Part shown: in pieces, positions 26,273 through 38,695 of the stretch
Layout: the number at the start of each line of letters is the position of its first letter
How positions within the stretch are numbered: the stretch's first letter is position 1
Assembly: GCA_028023455.1 (NCBI GenBank)
Contig: JAQFVV010012423.1
Location: 8,722,269 to 8,786,268, forward strand
Direction of reading: 5' to 3'
Source: Epiperipatus broadwayi
Taxonomy: Eukaryota; Onychophora; Udeonychophora; Euonychophora; Peripatidae
Length of the DNA: 64,000 bases
The notes under the pieces: model-generated
What the model was told of the DNA's origin: nothing
What the model saw: the letters and a program-made list of their open reading frames with translations, nothing else
Database searches by the model: none
Position numbers and translations under genes: made by a program

Positions 26273-27010
26273 AGGAGTTTGCTCTTAACTGAAAGGAGAT
26301 CCTTTGATTCCTCTTGGAGGCCTTGAAGAAATCAAGCAGGGAAAATTTCTAATATTCACTCCATAAGTTCTTGTCATTGCAGCTGTTATTGCTATGTGAT
26401 TATTCATATAGTATACGAACATGGATGGGCTGGTCACTAACATGTATTCGTCAGTATGGTGACTTTATTGGCTTTTTACCTGTGAGTATAAGACAAAGAA
26501 ACAACATGGTTTTTCTTCTCAGTTGCCTGATAAGGCAGAATGAATGTATGTGTAAATAATAAATGTTTTTCCAATAGATATATACAATCATGACAGACAA
26601 AGATAAATCATGGCCCTTATTCCCAGGAGGCTGTAAAGTCACCAACCAAGGCAGCAATTTGTGGCCAAAGGTGGAGAGTGCTAATAACCCCCTGATTGTG
26701 GAACCAGGCTGCCATTTCATGAAGACCTTATTTAGGTCCTTACAACTGCAGATCACTTTCAAGTGAAGAAAGATTGCAAGAATTAGAAGAAGAACTGTCT
26801 TGTGTTAAATGGGACATTATTGGACTTTGTGAAGTTAGAAGAAACAGTAAAGAGACGATTTAAAAAATGGACATGTTCTCTACTATAAAGGCAAAAATAT
26901 TGGAAATACAAGTAAAGTAGGATTCATTTTAAAAAGTGGAAGAACAATATTGTGGAGATTAATGGTGTATTGGACAGAATGGCAAGATTAGTTATACAAC
27001 TTAATAGCAA
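26273..27010 (+). mobile_element. Inverted 5' segment of RTE copy 3
   Basis: Plus-strand leader and early endonuclease of the same family, head-to-head with the minus-strand 3' segment. The leader includes the block translating to LLLCDYSYSIRTWMG, which copy 2 has on the minus strand at 21037-21219. It then runs through CCCTTATTCCCAGGAGG (about 26616) and AGAAGAACTGTCTTGTGTTA (about 26785) to CTTAATAGCAAAG (about 27010). The consensus end of this piece (about 20553 in copy 2) and the start of the 3' segment (about 20505) are only some 45 bp apart. The two pieces therefore derive from one insertion with an inverted 5' part. Confidence 0.85.
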
Positions 27011-29239
27011 AGAATTCATGTTTATGAATAAAATATGACAAATTTAATCCTGTTGCATTGATATATTTTTCAGAACACTGATTTTGATTTTCCTTGCATG
27101 ATTAAGTTAAAAAACATGTATCAAACTCTTTTATAACATGATAGAGAAGTTAAAGATGATTATCAAATGAACAAATATATATATTAATATGAATAAAAAT
27201 ATAAAATTAGATTTATTTTTTCATATTTGTAGAATAGTTTTATGAAATAAAATATATTTTCTAAAATCAATTGATATTAATTTTTAAAATAATATTATTA
27301 CACAAAAACTGCTGAAATATCAATTAAATTAAATGTATGCAATATAGTTATTAGAAATTAACCTTCGGTTAATTATTAAAATATAAAAATGGACTATTAG
27401 ATTATTACTAAGGAAGTTAAATGTTTATAAGATTTATGAAATTATTATTCTAACAATACTTAAATGTGAAAAGCAGACGACATTAAAATTTAAAATATTA
27501 CAGTTTATTAATATAAAAGTTTAATTTATTAAAATAAAAGTTTTGAAATAAAATTATTAAAAATGTTGTAGAAATTTGTCAAAATTTGTAAGACCTTAAC
27601 AGTGTGTGATTTTAAGACTAAATTATTTATGATTGTATAAAGGAATAATAATTTATTTTATTGACTGGATTTGCTTCTTTTATGCCTCTAGGCAAAAACA
27701 TTATTACATCCCTATAATATATATATAATTTATTAATAATGAATATAAAAAAAATATTTAGAAGAAACTTGAATAGATGTGTTTAAATTTACTATACATT
27801 TATATACAATTTTTTTTTTTTTTTATGAAATCACAATTTGTATTTCACTTTTTTTTCATTTTTAGAAAAAAGCATTATAAAATTACTATAATTTCAATAA
27901 TATAGATAATATTATAGATGCCTGTCTCATTTCAGTAATATCTGGCAAAAAACATAACTAATTTTTGTGAGGTTCCTATTTAATTTTGAATTTTAATTTA
28001 TTGATATATAATTTAAAATAATATTTTTTGTTTTATAGAACTTTTGAATGGATTTGGCTCTTTACTTATACAAATAGTTTTATGAAATAAAACTTTTTAA
28101 AATTAAAATTATTACCCTTAATGAAGTGAGAATGATAAAAGTATTAGATAAAAATCTATTGGGCCAACTTGTTTTACTTTTAATGTTATCGTATTTGTCT
28201 ATTATGATGAATAGTTCTTTTAAATATATATATATTTTTTAGAAAAGTATATAAAAACATTAAATGCTATTAAGAAGGATTCAGTGTATTCTTTTTATAT
28301 TGTAACCTTCAGTCAGCCTTAACAACCGCTTTCATTTCTGCTGATAGCCAGCATTTAACAACAACAATTACTATTATACTTTATACAAAAATGTAAAATT
28401 TCTTTCTATCTCAGGTTCAAATCGCATCATTGCTATAACATCAAATACCATAACACATTATTTCTTCTAATGCAATTATTTTAAAACACGAATCATAAAC
28501 AAATAAATTCAGTTATAGCATAATAATGAGAATTTTAATTCAATTACTCTTATCCAACGATATGTGATAACACTAATGATACAAATGAGTAAGAAAGGGA
28601 TTTTGTTCATACTCAGAGATCACATTAATTCTTTTTATAATTAAGATAAATTAATCTAATCAAAATAATCTTAAAACATTAAAATAACTTCAATACTTCG
28701 CAACATAAACTTTAATGAAGTAACTTTTATGCATTGCTACTCTTATAATTCAAATATTATTATACTTGTGTAATTTGAATTTTCTGTTTATGTAGCTGAT
28801 GATAATAAAAATAAAGTCAGAAATTAAGAATACAATAAACATTTTATTAATAATATCAGATATAATAATTATAAACATCTTATGAGTCATATATTCAAAT
28901 AGAAATATTTACAATGTTTTAATAATTTAAATTCTTAAAGAAAATATCTCTCACCTATAAATAAATAAAGTTCCATCTTTATATAAAATCGGACTGTTAT
29001 TCTAAATATGTCATTAGTATAAGAATCTTTCATTCATGTATTTTACAAACAATGTTGCTAATGAAAGAACAATATAAAATTGGGAAAGATATATAATTTT
29101 CTATACCTATACAAAATAACTATTTAAATTTAAACAAAGAATGTTTAATTCAAGTCTTTGCACAGCCAATATTCATGCTATGAATATTAAGACTATTACC
29201 ATTTCAAAAATTACTCTGATAATACGCTGTGATCATTAC
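27011..29239. other. AT-rich desert
   Basis: Extremely A/T-rich, with (TA)n patches near 27716 and 28226 and a T17 run near 27811. I see no gene, tRNA or recognisable repeat. Confidence 0.6.
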
Positions 29240-29356
29240 CTTAAAATTCAATAATCAAGAATCTAAGGATCCAGGTTCAAATCCCATGCTAGTACTGTCA
29301 CTGGTCAGGCTAGCAACACCTGAAGAAGAGGGGAGAAAAATACCTCTCGAAACATT
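29240..29356 (+). repeat. SINE-like repeat with tRNA B-box
   Basis: GGTTCAAATCC at 29274-29284 matches the pol III B-box consensus. It is followed by CCTGAAGAAGAGGGGAG and CCTCTCGAAACATTG, a small hairpin-forming pair I recall from many invertebrate dispersed repeats. The A box is not convincing. Probably a tRNA-derived SINE relic. Confidence 0.5.
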
Positions 29357-29508
29357 GTGCATATACTAACCTACTTGCTGTGATATTACTAACAGTTAGC
29401 GCATATACTAACCTGTTTGCTGTAATATTACTAACATTTGTTTGCTGTGATATTACTAACAGTTGGTGCATATACTAACCTGTTTGCTGTGACATTACTA
29501 ACAGTTGA
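29357..29508 (+). repeat. Minisatellite, ~42-bp unit
   Basis: Three full units and one partial unit (29438-29460) of GCATATACTAACCTGTTTGC followed by TGTGATATTACTAACAGTT. It starts directly at the end of the SINE-like repeat. Confidence 0.85.
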
Positions 29509-30755
29509 ATGCATTTGGAATATTTAACTCAAATTAAATTTTTCTAAAGACATTCAACACACATATTAGATGATGGTAATAGTCCAATATAAAAATAAGA
29601 CAAATATATCTCAGATATCCATAATTTTAAAATAGTTTAAAGCTACTTCATTGACTTATTTTCAATATTCCTCATGTCAGCATATAGTTCAAATTTTTGT
29701 TATAGCCAAAAATTTGTTATGATAAAGAATAAACTTACGATTAATATTATAACATCAGAGGACAATAAAGTTTGTAACCACTTGCTTAATAAATCATTCA
29801 ACCAGTTAAATATAATTCTTTTCCAAGAATTTCAGTAATGTTCATGTTAAATTCAAGTGTGAGCACTACAATAGATAGATAGTTGATATAGTTCTTAATA
29901 ATACACTTTTTACATACATAATTTTTGAAATTCAATATTATACATAATTTTTCCGGCATTAGCAAATCAATTTTACAGTTTGACATTTCCTTCCTTCAGT
30001 AATGCAAGTTGTTAAAGTTTTCTCATTGTATATACCTAGCAGATATATTGCAGTGAGACAAATGGGTCATTTGCAGAGGCCCACAAGAGACAATTCTAGC
30101 CTTCCATTATTTTAGAGATACAGTAAACTAATTAATAAATTAATGAACCAGTTAGCTAGTTAATAAAGTAGATAAAAAAGTAGAAGGAAGTAGATGGAAT
30201 AAGTTTTCAACATGTGGTAAGCTGTATTTATAAGACAAGTCATGTGATCTTAATGAAATCGATAATTGACAGATTTGGGACATTATTAATTGATAATTAA
30301 TGTGAGCTTAATTAGTTGTCAAGGCAAATATTCTAATAAGATTTTTTAAAAAACTGTCTGAATTTTTAGACATAAATTACTATTACATCTAAAATATCAT
30401 TTATTATTTAACAATAAATTAAAAGTTCTCAAAATTTAAAATATAATATTTTACAGAATAATAAATTTTTAAACAAAGATATTGCCATTTAGATATTAAA
30501 TTTTTTAAACAATGAACTTTAATTGTAATCAATTTCTTTTGAGCTTCTCTCAGTTAAAACATGCATACAGTTGTAAGATTGAAAATTTTAATTAGAAATG
30601 TTTAAATAAGCTGGAATTCGTTATTTGTATTATAAAGTGCTATTGAAACATTTAATTATTTAAAATATTCGTTTCAGTGTAATTTACTTACTTTATTTTT
30701 ATGAAATTATATCTAGTGTGTAATTGTATTCTAAACTAGAGTGAATTATATATTG
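29509..30755. other. AT-rich DNA, nothing recognised
   Basis: A/T-rich sequence with no frame, repeat or RNA gene that I can support. Confidence 0.55.
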
Positions 30756-30835
30756 TACCGAACATAGAACAGTGGTAAAGAGACATGAGACTCAAATTAG
30801 GACTGTTGAGGATGAATCCCCGAATGAGATATAAG
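30756..30835 (+). repeat. tRNA-like SINE head
   Basis: TAGAACAGTGG at 30765-30775 fits a tRNA A box and GGATGAATCC at 30810-30819 fits a degenerate B box, 35 bp apart. Between them lies a plausible anticodon-arm segment (GAGACTCAAATTAGG). The acceptor ends do not pair, so this is a SINE head or tRNA pseudogene, not a tRNA gene. Confidence 0.5.
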
Positions 30836-33800
30836 AATTAAAATAATACATAATTATATAAAACTTTTTTCTTTTTAAAAACTAACCAAAATAAAGATTC
30901 AAACTCTGGATAGGATTAAAAGATACTTTAATTTAACATTATATAAAAACAATTTATTCTAAATGTACATTATTTATATAATTCACACTAGAATAGTTTC
31001 ATTATGCATACATCTGTGATCATTATGAGATGTCACACTAATACGTATATAGTGTGGTTTATTTATATGCCAATGTTTGGAAAAAAAAGTTACATAAAGA
31101 AGTTTAAGAAGAAAAACGCTATTTTATCATACAATTAAATAATGACCTAAACAAAATAATTTACAAGAGAGACACTTTAATGTTTGAATAAATTAATATC
31201 ATGTATTTAACAAACTATGATCGATGCCACTTCAGTCACACAAAAAATCTACATGTATGTAACTATGATGCCAGGTAAATTGGTCTCTGACAGCAGTTAC
31301 ATTTATTAATTATTGAATGACAAAGTTATAAAACAGTGATTTTGAATATGCGAATATTTTTGTATTCAATATGACAAACATTATATTTCAATTCTTGAAT
31401 TATAAAATAAAATAAGGAGAATTCATTTACGCACATGGGAGCTGCTCATCTAAGAGAAATAGCTTAATGCAAGCTTTTCATGACATTCCAAATATAAATA
31501 CATTAATAAATAACAAAAGGGTTATATCACAGCATTACAACTTGCCGATTAGTCTTAGGCATGATTCTAAAATATTACAATGAATAGTAGTGTGAGTATG
31601 AGGCAGCAAATATAAAATTCGGTCCATTTTTGGCTGAGGAAATGCTTCATCATTTAAGTGAGAAAAGAGAAATGGTATACCCGTTCTTCTGGTGGGCCAT
31701 GCCTGGAGAGAAGAAAGGTAGGGAGATGCAATAGTCTGTGTAGGTTACTCATGAAGAGCTTCCACTACTCTTTCCGAAGGTGTCCTATGGCATTTATGAT
31801 GCCAGCTAAAACATATTAAGTGAAGGTGGAGGATTAGGAGTTCCTGATGATCCTCATATTATGATAAAGCAAATAATAATGATGGCTGACATATGCTGGC
31901 AATGCTATGAAACTATAATACATTCTTTAATGACATCAAAATAACTCATGACCTAAATATAAAGTTTTAATCAGAATAATGGCATGACTTGTATACTAAA
32001 CCAAATTAAATAACTGAAATATAAAACTAGATGAATGTCTTAATGACATACAATTACATTTCCCTTCATTAAATGGGTCCCATATGCATTTTGAATCAAT
32101 AAGCATTATTTAATACTATAATGCTGAAGGCGCTACATATAAATGATTATTACATAAAAAAAAACAGTCATTATTATTTAAAATATCTTAACTGGAATTT
32201 AAGCAATAGCATTTTTGAATAACATTAAATTTATAATCAATGAATATATACTTATGGCAGTATTATAATAATAATCTGCCTAGAAACAAATGACATTATT
32301 TAACTAGTTCTTAACCCAGCAAGCAATGGCTTTAAAACAAATAATTTAAAGTAATTAAAATAGCCCTGAAGCACCAGGGATTAAAAAGACTAATCTAAAA
32401 TATAAGCTTGTGGAGTTGAGTTGAGTTGGTATATAAATTACATATAAAAATAAATAGCAAATAATTATTATAGTAAAATTTTACCGCACTAAATAAAATG
32501 TAGGATTTAAACTCAAATAGATGTAAGCATTTACATATATATCGGACAGGATTATAGAGAGTCTTACAAGCAAAGATTATGTATAAATATATATCACAAA
32601 AAAACATTAATTAGTATAGATATAGGTAAGCATGGAACTGTTACCTTGGCAATGTTACAATGGTTAAGTGGTTCATTCTTTGAACTTTAGTTTACGGGGA
32701 TTAGCTTGGTGGTCAGCAATCTTTGTCATCAGTGGCAGCATTCTTCCATGGCAAGGGCTTAATGGCAGCATTTCAGAGACATACCCAAGAGGCATGGGAA
32801 AGATGGTTCATGCCCTACTCAACTAACATTTTATTACGCTATATTCTTTTCTTGTTATCTAAACTCATGAGCAAAGAGATAAATGGTACAATAAAAGTAA
32901 AACAGCAAAAAGCCCCCTTATCTCCAATCTACCCTATTTATACATTCCCAACCATGACAGGAATGCCTAAGTTCATTTTCCCAGAGGTAGATAAGTAATT
33001 AACAAATTACAGCCCATTTTTAATTAAAAACAAGACATAAGAAGATGATAAGGTTCAAAACACATTCCAGCTTGAAAGAATTTAAATTAAAATAAATGAA
33101 ACAAAAATATTTCATTAGCGAAATATTTTTAGTTAAAATAAAAAAAAACTTTGATAAAAAAACAATATTTTAATTAATGAAAGTTGAGCTTTTAAAATAT
33201 TTAATTAGTGAAGCAAAACTTCACAATGGATTAGTTTGAACCTGCCATCTTGGTTATATCTTCTTTCTTTTAAATTTTTACAAAATTGAAATTAAAAACA
33301 AATAAATTTTTACAAATGACAAACTTTATGTGATTAAACAAATTCTTTTTTTTTTTTTTTTTTACAAAAAAAACACAAACTTAAAATATTCAAAAGTAAC
33401 AAAATAACAGAATCAAAAATTATATATATATATGTCACAATAGTTTTTGTATATATATATATATGATGGCACCGTTAGTAATTTAAATATTATTGCTGGG
33501 TTTGAACCCTTGTAGATGGTTAGTTTTTAGGAAGGAAAACATGAAGCTCACTCTGACTACAGAGTGATTGCTTCAATATTAATAAGAAAGTTAAATCTAT
33601 GGATTTAAAACATATAAAATTACAAAATTAACTTAACTAATATTTTAAAATTAATTTAACTTCTTTTTATTTAGATTTATCTAAAGAAATAGCCTATAGC
33701 AACAGTTCTATAGCTAAATTAACTTATTAAATTATTTACCATGTCTAATATATAAATTAACTTATTGAAAAAAATATATATATAAATTATTTTTTTTAGA

Positions 33801-35054
33801 AATATATTGCATTATATACACTTACAGTTCCTTATACAAACCTTAAGGTTACATTATATATATATGTTTTAAATTTTAGATTAAAACATATTCTGGGGGG
33901 GGGGGATTAATACCTTAAATTATAAAATAAATATTTGAAATATATATAAATAAGTAACATTAATTAATGTGATATAAGAATGTAAGATATTGAATTTTTA
34001 TTTTAGAAAATTAAAACAAAAAAAATTTTTTTGTACATAATACTTGTAAATATAAATTTTAATTAATCTTCATGTTTGGCCAAAAAAAAAATCAACCCAA
34101 TATTTTTTTAAAAAAATTCAATTTCCTAAAAAAGCCTGAGCATAAACTTGAGTTATCAAAGAAAGCATTCCAAAAATAAAACTCAGTCAGGCATCAAATT
34201 ATATATATATATACACACACATTGTATGTATGTAATCATAAGAAAGACATTAAAACTAGAATCTTTTTGTTAATAATATTCTTTTAATTGAATAAGCTAT
34301 TAAATTTTTTTAAACAGTTTTTCATTGCATCCAAATATATAACATGTGCAGTAAACACTTGCGTGTATATGTAAATATTTGAAAACCAGGCACTCTTCAC
34401 AAATAAGTTGTATGAGATAGTGTGTGCTTGAAAGTTTGAATTCAAATCCGCTATATTTATGTTCATGTATATGTGTATGCTTGAATTGTGTGTTACAAAT
34501 CTTTTTTTTTTTTTAAAAAAACCAAGTCTAAAAAAATATTTTAGATTTTATTTAGCATTAAAATGGAAAATAAATTAGTAACACTCTATTAGGATGTGAA
34601 GTGTTAAAGGAAAAAAACTTCCCAATTTATCTTTTGCTTAAGATAAGAATAGTAAAAGAATGGCACCACGAAAGAAATAACTTCAAAAACAAATAGCAAA
34701 AAAATAAGCAATGTATACTATGTAAGTTAATAATTAGCACACAAAGACTAGTTCTACCTAATTGTAACAACTAAAATAACTATGGCTAACAAAATTATTT
34801 TTAACATTTTGTACTAAAAATGCTTAATTTAGTTATATTTTTATGCTAAAAATCTTAAATCAGATGCTTGGAAACATTCCAAAAAGTTATTATGGAAGAG
34901 TCATCATTTAGAGAAACAGAATGATATAATTAATTATTAAACAATATACAATCATTATTATAACTAGTGGATCAAATCTAAACTCCTCTAAGATATAAAA
35001 TCCTCAAGAGAAGTTTTAAGCAAAAGCAAAGTAATGTCTTCATGAGTGTGTCTA
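30836..35054. other. AT-rich DNA with homopolymer runs
   Basis: Patches at 31620-31870 and 32640-32980 are less AT-rich but show no family I know. A frame at 32723-32998 has no recognisable domain. T-runs lie at 33344-33363, paired (TA)n tracts at 33422-33433 and 33451-33464, and an 11-G run at 33895-33905. A reversed B-box-like GGGTTTGAACCC lies at 33500. No gene supported. Confidence 0.5.
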
Positions 35055-35355
35055 CAATATTGAAACCACCATAGGCTTTGAGCATTCCATTATTTATTTT
35101 TCAATGAAATGGATGGTTGAATTGTTGTAAGGGTGAGAAAATTAAAGCCTGTCCATTAAGGTTTAAGAAATTGCTATCTTAATATAATCCAGGCACTGAT
35201 TGTATATATGTGTGGGAGATGAGTGCTGGTTCAGCACAGAATACATATATTGAGATCATTTGTCTTTTTTAACATATATGGTCATGTGCATCCATTGCTT
35301 GAAATGGAGTAGAGGATGAATATATTGAAAATCCTAGGTTCAAATTCCCCCTATT
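35055..35355 (+). repeat. Copy of the 54-kb palindromic repeat (family 2), one arm
   Basis: Collinear with the right half of the palindrome at 53670-54195. It shares CTATCTTAATATAA, CACTGATTGTATATATGTGTG, GAGTGCTGGTTCAGCAC and a final GGTTCAAATTCC B-box-like motif at 35338-35349. The short inverted partner GAGCATTCCA...TCAATGAAATGG near 35078 is the centre of the full palindrome. AT content is lower than its surroundings. Confidence 0.65.
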
Positions 35356-37520
35356 TATTATAGAAAACATTCAATAAATTACAGGGTAAAACTTCTAAAT
35401 AAAATTTCTATCAAAAACCAGATGTGACCCAATATCTATGATAATGTTCCATCATGGGATTTATTAATAAAGTCAGCTCACTAAAGATGAACTCATCTTT
35501 AAGAGGATACTCATCAGATACTGGATTCAGTTATCAGAAAAAATATTACAAATATACACGATAAAAAATAATAAATTAAATAAAATGATTCATGATGGCA
35601 ATAATAAATGACAAACATCAATCAATCAATGAATATATATTGTTTGAGGATTTATGCTTTGATAATCACACAATATTTAATATATGTCTTATGGGGTAAA
35701 AATGATTTTATTGGTTTGATTTATAGTTTGTAAATTCATTTCTTGTTTTATGAAAAAAAATATGTATGATATTATATATTACTGAAATCAACTTGTTTGG
35801 CATTCTATTCAAAATTATTGAGAATAATATCTCAGAAAAAATGTTATTTTATGTCTAATCCAATTCATTTAAATATAAAATTTGCATTACAAAGGAATTA
35901 AAATTTTGATATCACTTTAAAGGCAAAAGGGTAAAGTGATCTGCCAATTTATTAATGCATCAAACAAATATCTAGCTAAGTCACAAACTGCAATAAGTGT
36001 TTAAAATAGTCAAGTTAAGGTTTAAATATGAATTAACAGAAAATGTTTGAAGCATAAATATATATCAAATATAAACTTTACATTCACTTATATAATAAAC
36101 TAATAATTAGTAAAAACCCAATCATTAATTTTTGTAGATTATTTTTGAAAGATTAATTTAAAATACATCTGATTAACATGTAACATTTGAAGTATCAGAA
36201 CACGATTAGAGACATACTTTATTTCTTCATTGTCAAAGTAATTAAGGAGTGATTTAGTTGGCTGGGTTAATAATTTTACATGAATTTTCTTTAACAAGCT
36301 TTATTCTCTAAAAAAAATATATTTTAAGAAGCTCTCACACATTTTATGCTTAAACTAGATTGGAGGAATATTATTAAAGAGATGGAATTGGCCATGAAAC
36401 AACTATTCAACTGTATTTTACTAGAACTATAAGATTTAAAAACCCTTGGATATTAGGATATATAAATTTCAAAATGACAACTAAAATTAAATTAGCACCT
36501 TTTTATTCTATAATGCATAAAAAATCTCAAATAATTAAATATTGAACTTTATTGTTTATATTATTGTATGGGCATAGATCTAAGTGCCCATGAAATGATT
36601 AGACCTAGTGTTTGCCAAATGTAATCTTTTGAATTTGTTAATGTTTGTATATTATGCTCTACATTAGTTTATTTTAAAAGAGCTATTTAAGCTTTAAAAA
36701 GTCACCTTTCTCTTATGATTATCACATGCTATATCTCAATTTGATAAATCAATTGATTAGTAAACAAATTATTCCACTGTAGTTGTGTGAATGATAAATA
36801 TATCCACAACAAACTTACAGAATATATAATTTGACTTGCAACATTATCTTGCCATAACTTGTGAATTTGGAATACGTGGATTTGACATTACAAAACATAT
36901 AAATAGAATATATTTAAGCTAACCCATTTTGAATTTTTTTATTTCCCTTATTTAATTCTATCAATCAGTAGTTGAAGTTAAGCAATTCTGTTTACAGAAT
37001 AGAAATTTTTACTCATATATTATGCTCTCATTAACATTTCTATTGTTAGAGAAATTTTATGAAGAAGTATGGAAATTATTATTAGTGTTTTATTTATTAT
37101 ATAATTTTGCTTTTGTTTGTTTATTTGATTTATTGTTGTGAATAAAATTTTATTTTATGCTTGTAGTTCTAAATAAAATAATTAATCCAATATAAGCGCA
37201 CATTAGAAATTAAGACATTTTAGTGAAATAAGAATTATGCCATGAGAGGATGTCTTCTGTCATTTTATTATTTTTTAGAATTTTAGTATAGCATTTGGAC
37301 AACATTTATTTTAATTTTATTGGAAAGTGGCAAGTTCAAGAATATGAATGAGTAAAATTATCACTAGAGAACATCCATGTTGAAAGTTCTTTGACTTAAA
37401 TCCAAGCTAGCTTAATTTGATGGCACCCAATAAAGTTCTCTGAACTTTCTTTGATTTTTTCATAATGATACCAGAATTAAGAAAGTCTATGTACAAAACA
37501 GCTACTATAATGTCAATGAG
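35356..37520. other. AT-rich DNA, nothing recognised
   Basis: A/T-rich throughout. A 9-bp perfect hairpin, TAAAGATGA-AC-TCATCTTTA, occurs at about 35483-35502 and may be chance. No gene seen. Confidence 0.55.
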
Positions 37521-37596
37521 TACTTCATATATATATATATATTGTAACTGGATATAGATACTTCATATATATATATATATTGTAACTGGATTAGAT
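37521..37596 (+). repeat. 38-bp tandem duplication with (TA)n-TTGTAAC
   Basis: Two adjacent copies of TACTTCATAT, (TA)n, TTGTAACTGGAT. Each has the same (TA)n-TTGTAAC junction seen at 23510, 28303, 40453 and 62097. Confidence 0.8.
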
Positions 37597-38289
37597 CTTC
37601 CTTACCCTCTCTTAGTCAATTTATTTCCTGGTGAACATATTGCAGGAAGGGAAGGAGATATTAATTGGCATTACCCAATTCTGTCATCACCCCCATAATA
37701 ATATTTCATGCTCATCAGAGGATATAGCATTAAAGAGACTGGAACATCTAAAAATTTATCGGTTTGGTTTCCCAAATGGTGCCACTAGAGTTCCAGCTTT
37801 CTTCAACTTTACTCACCTAGATCTGGTTATGCCGAACATAGCTCAGGAAACATGAGATTCATTTGAATAAATACACTAGAAAGTGGATGACATGAAATGA
37901 AAATGGCAAGAATATTTTTTTTATAACAATAATTTATTTGAATAACAATATTTGGATAACACTCCTTTAACAGTTCATTGCAATACTAGTTCCACAGAAT
38001 CAGTTAGTCTACTCATTAATAACTACTTCAGATGTTTGGTCCCTCGTTGATGATTATTCAATATCCATCCTTTTATTTTATATAATCCTTTTCAGGCAGT
38101 TTTCACATAGTAGGGATTTATTTAGATATCCATGTGTACATCACAGATATTCCCCCTGTCATTTTTCAAATTTAATTTTTCCTTTTATGAGTCTAGATTC
38201 TCTTCATATTTATATATATCCAATTTGTAGATATGTCTATTAATCCTCCTTGCAGAATTCTCTTAGGGCCAATACTTCAATTCGAATAT
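37597..38289. other. Unassigned DNA with a short open frame
   Basis: A 74-codon open stretch at 37631-37855 lies in a locally GC-richer patch. It shows no domain, signal peptide or recognisable motif. I would not call it a gene. Confidence 0.35.
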
Positions 38290-38695
38290 ATTCACATATT
38301 TAATTCTTATGTAAGATGCAGATTTAATTCATTCATGTATACAGAAGCATATCCAATATGTATATAAGCACATATTTAATCCAGGTAGGTAGACACATAT
38401 TATAGAGACACAGATTTAAGTCATGTATATAGAAGCATGTTCAATTCATATATGTATAAGCACACACTCATATAAGCACATATTTATGTCAGAGATAGAT
38501 AGACATATTATATGGATGCAGATTTAGATCATATATATATATAAGCATGTTCAATTCATATATGTATAAGCACATATTCATATAAGCACATATTTATTTC
38601 AGATATAGATAGACACATATTATATGAACGCAGATTTAGGTCATGTATATAGAAACATGTTCAATTCATATATGTATAAGCACATATTTTTTCAT
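38290..38695 (+). repeat. Minisatellite, ~110-bp unit
   Basis: Roughly 3.6 units built on CAGATTTAGGTCATGTATAT, AAGCATGTTCAATTCATATA, TGTATAAGCACATATT and TAGATAGACACATATTATAT. The anchor GCAGATTTA falls at 38318, 38409, 38518 and 38630, so later units are 109-112 bp and the first is shorter (91 bp). The flanking GATA/CATA-rich sequence suggests expansion from a simple repeat. Confidence 0.85.

Noticed and set aside
32723-32998. 91-codon frame in a slightly GC-richer patch
   Set aside because: No motif or splice context recognised; could be a transposon remnant, but nothing supports a gene call.
29274-35349. tRNA genes suggested by B-box matches
   Set aside because: None folds into a cloverleaf with a paired acceptor stem; they are better read as SINE heads.
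38290-38695. CRISPR-like array
   Set aside because: Units are contiguous ~110-bp minisatellite repeats without unique spacers, and the DNA is eukaryotic.
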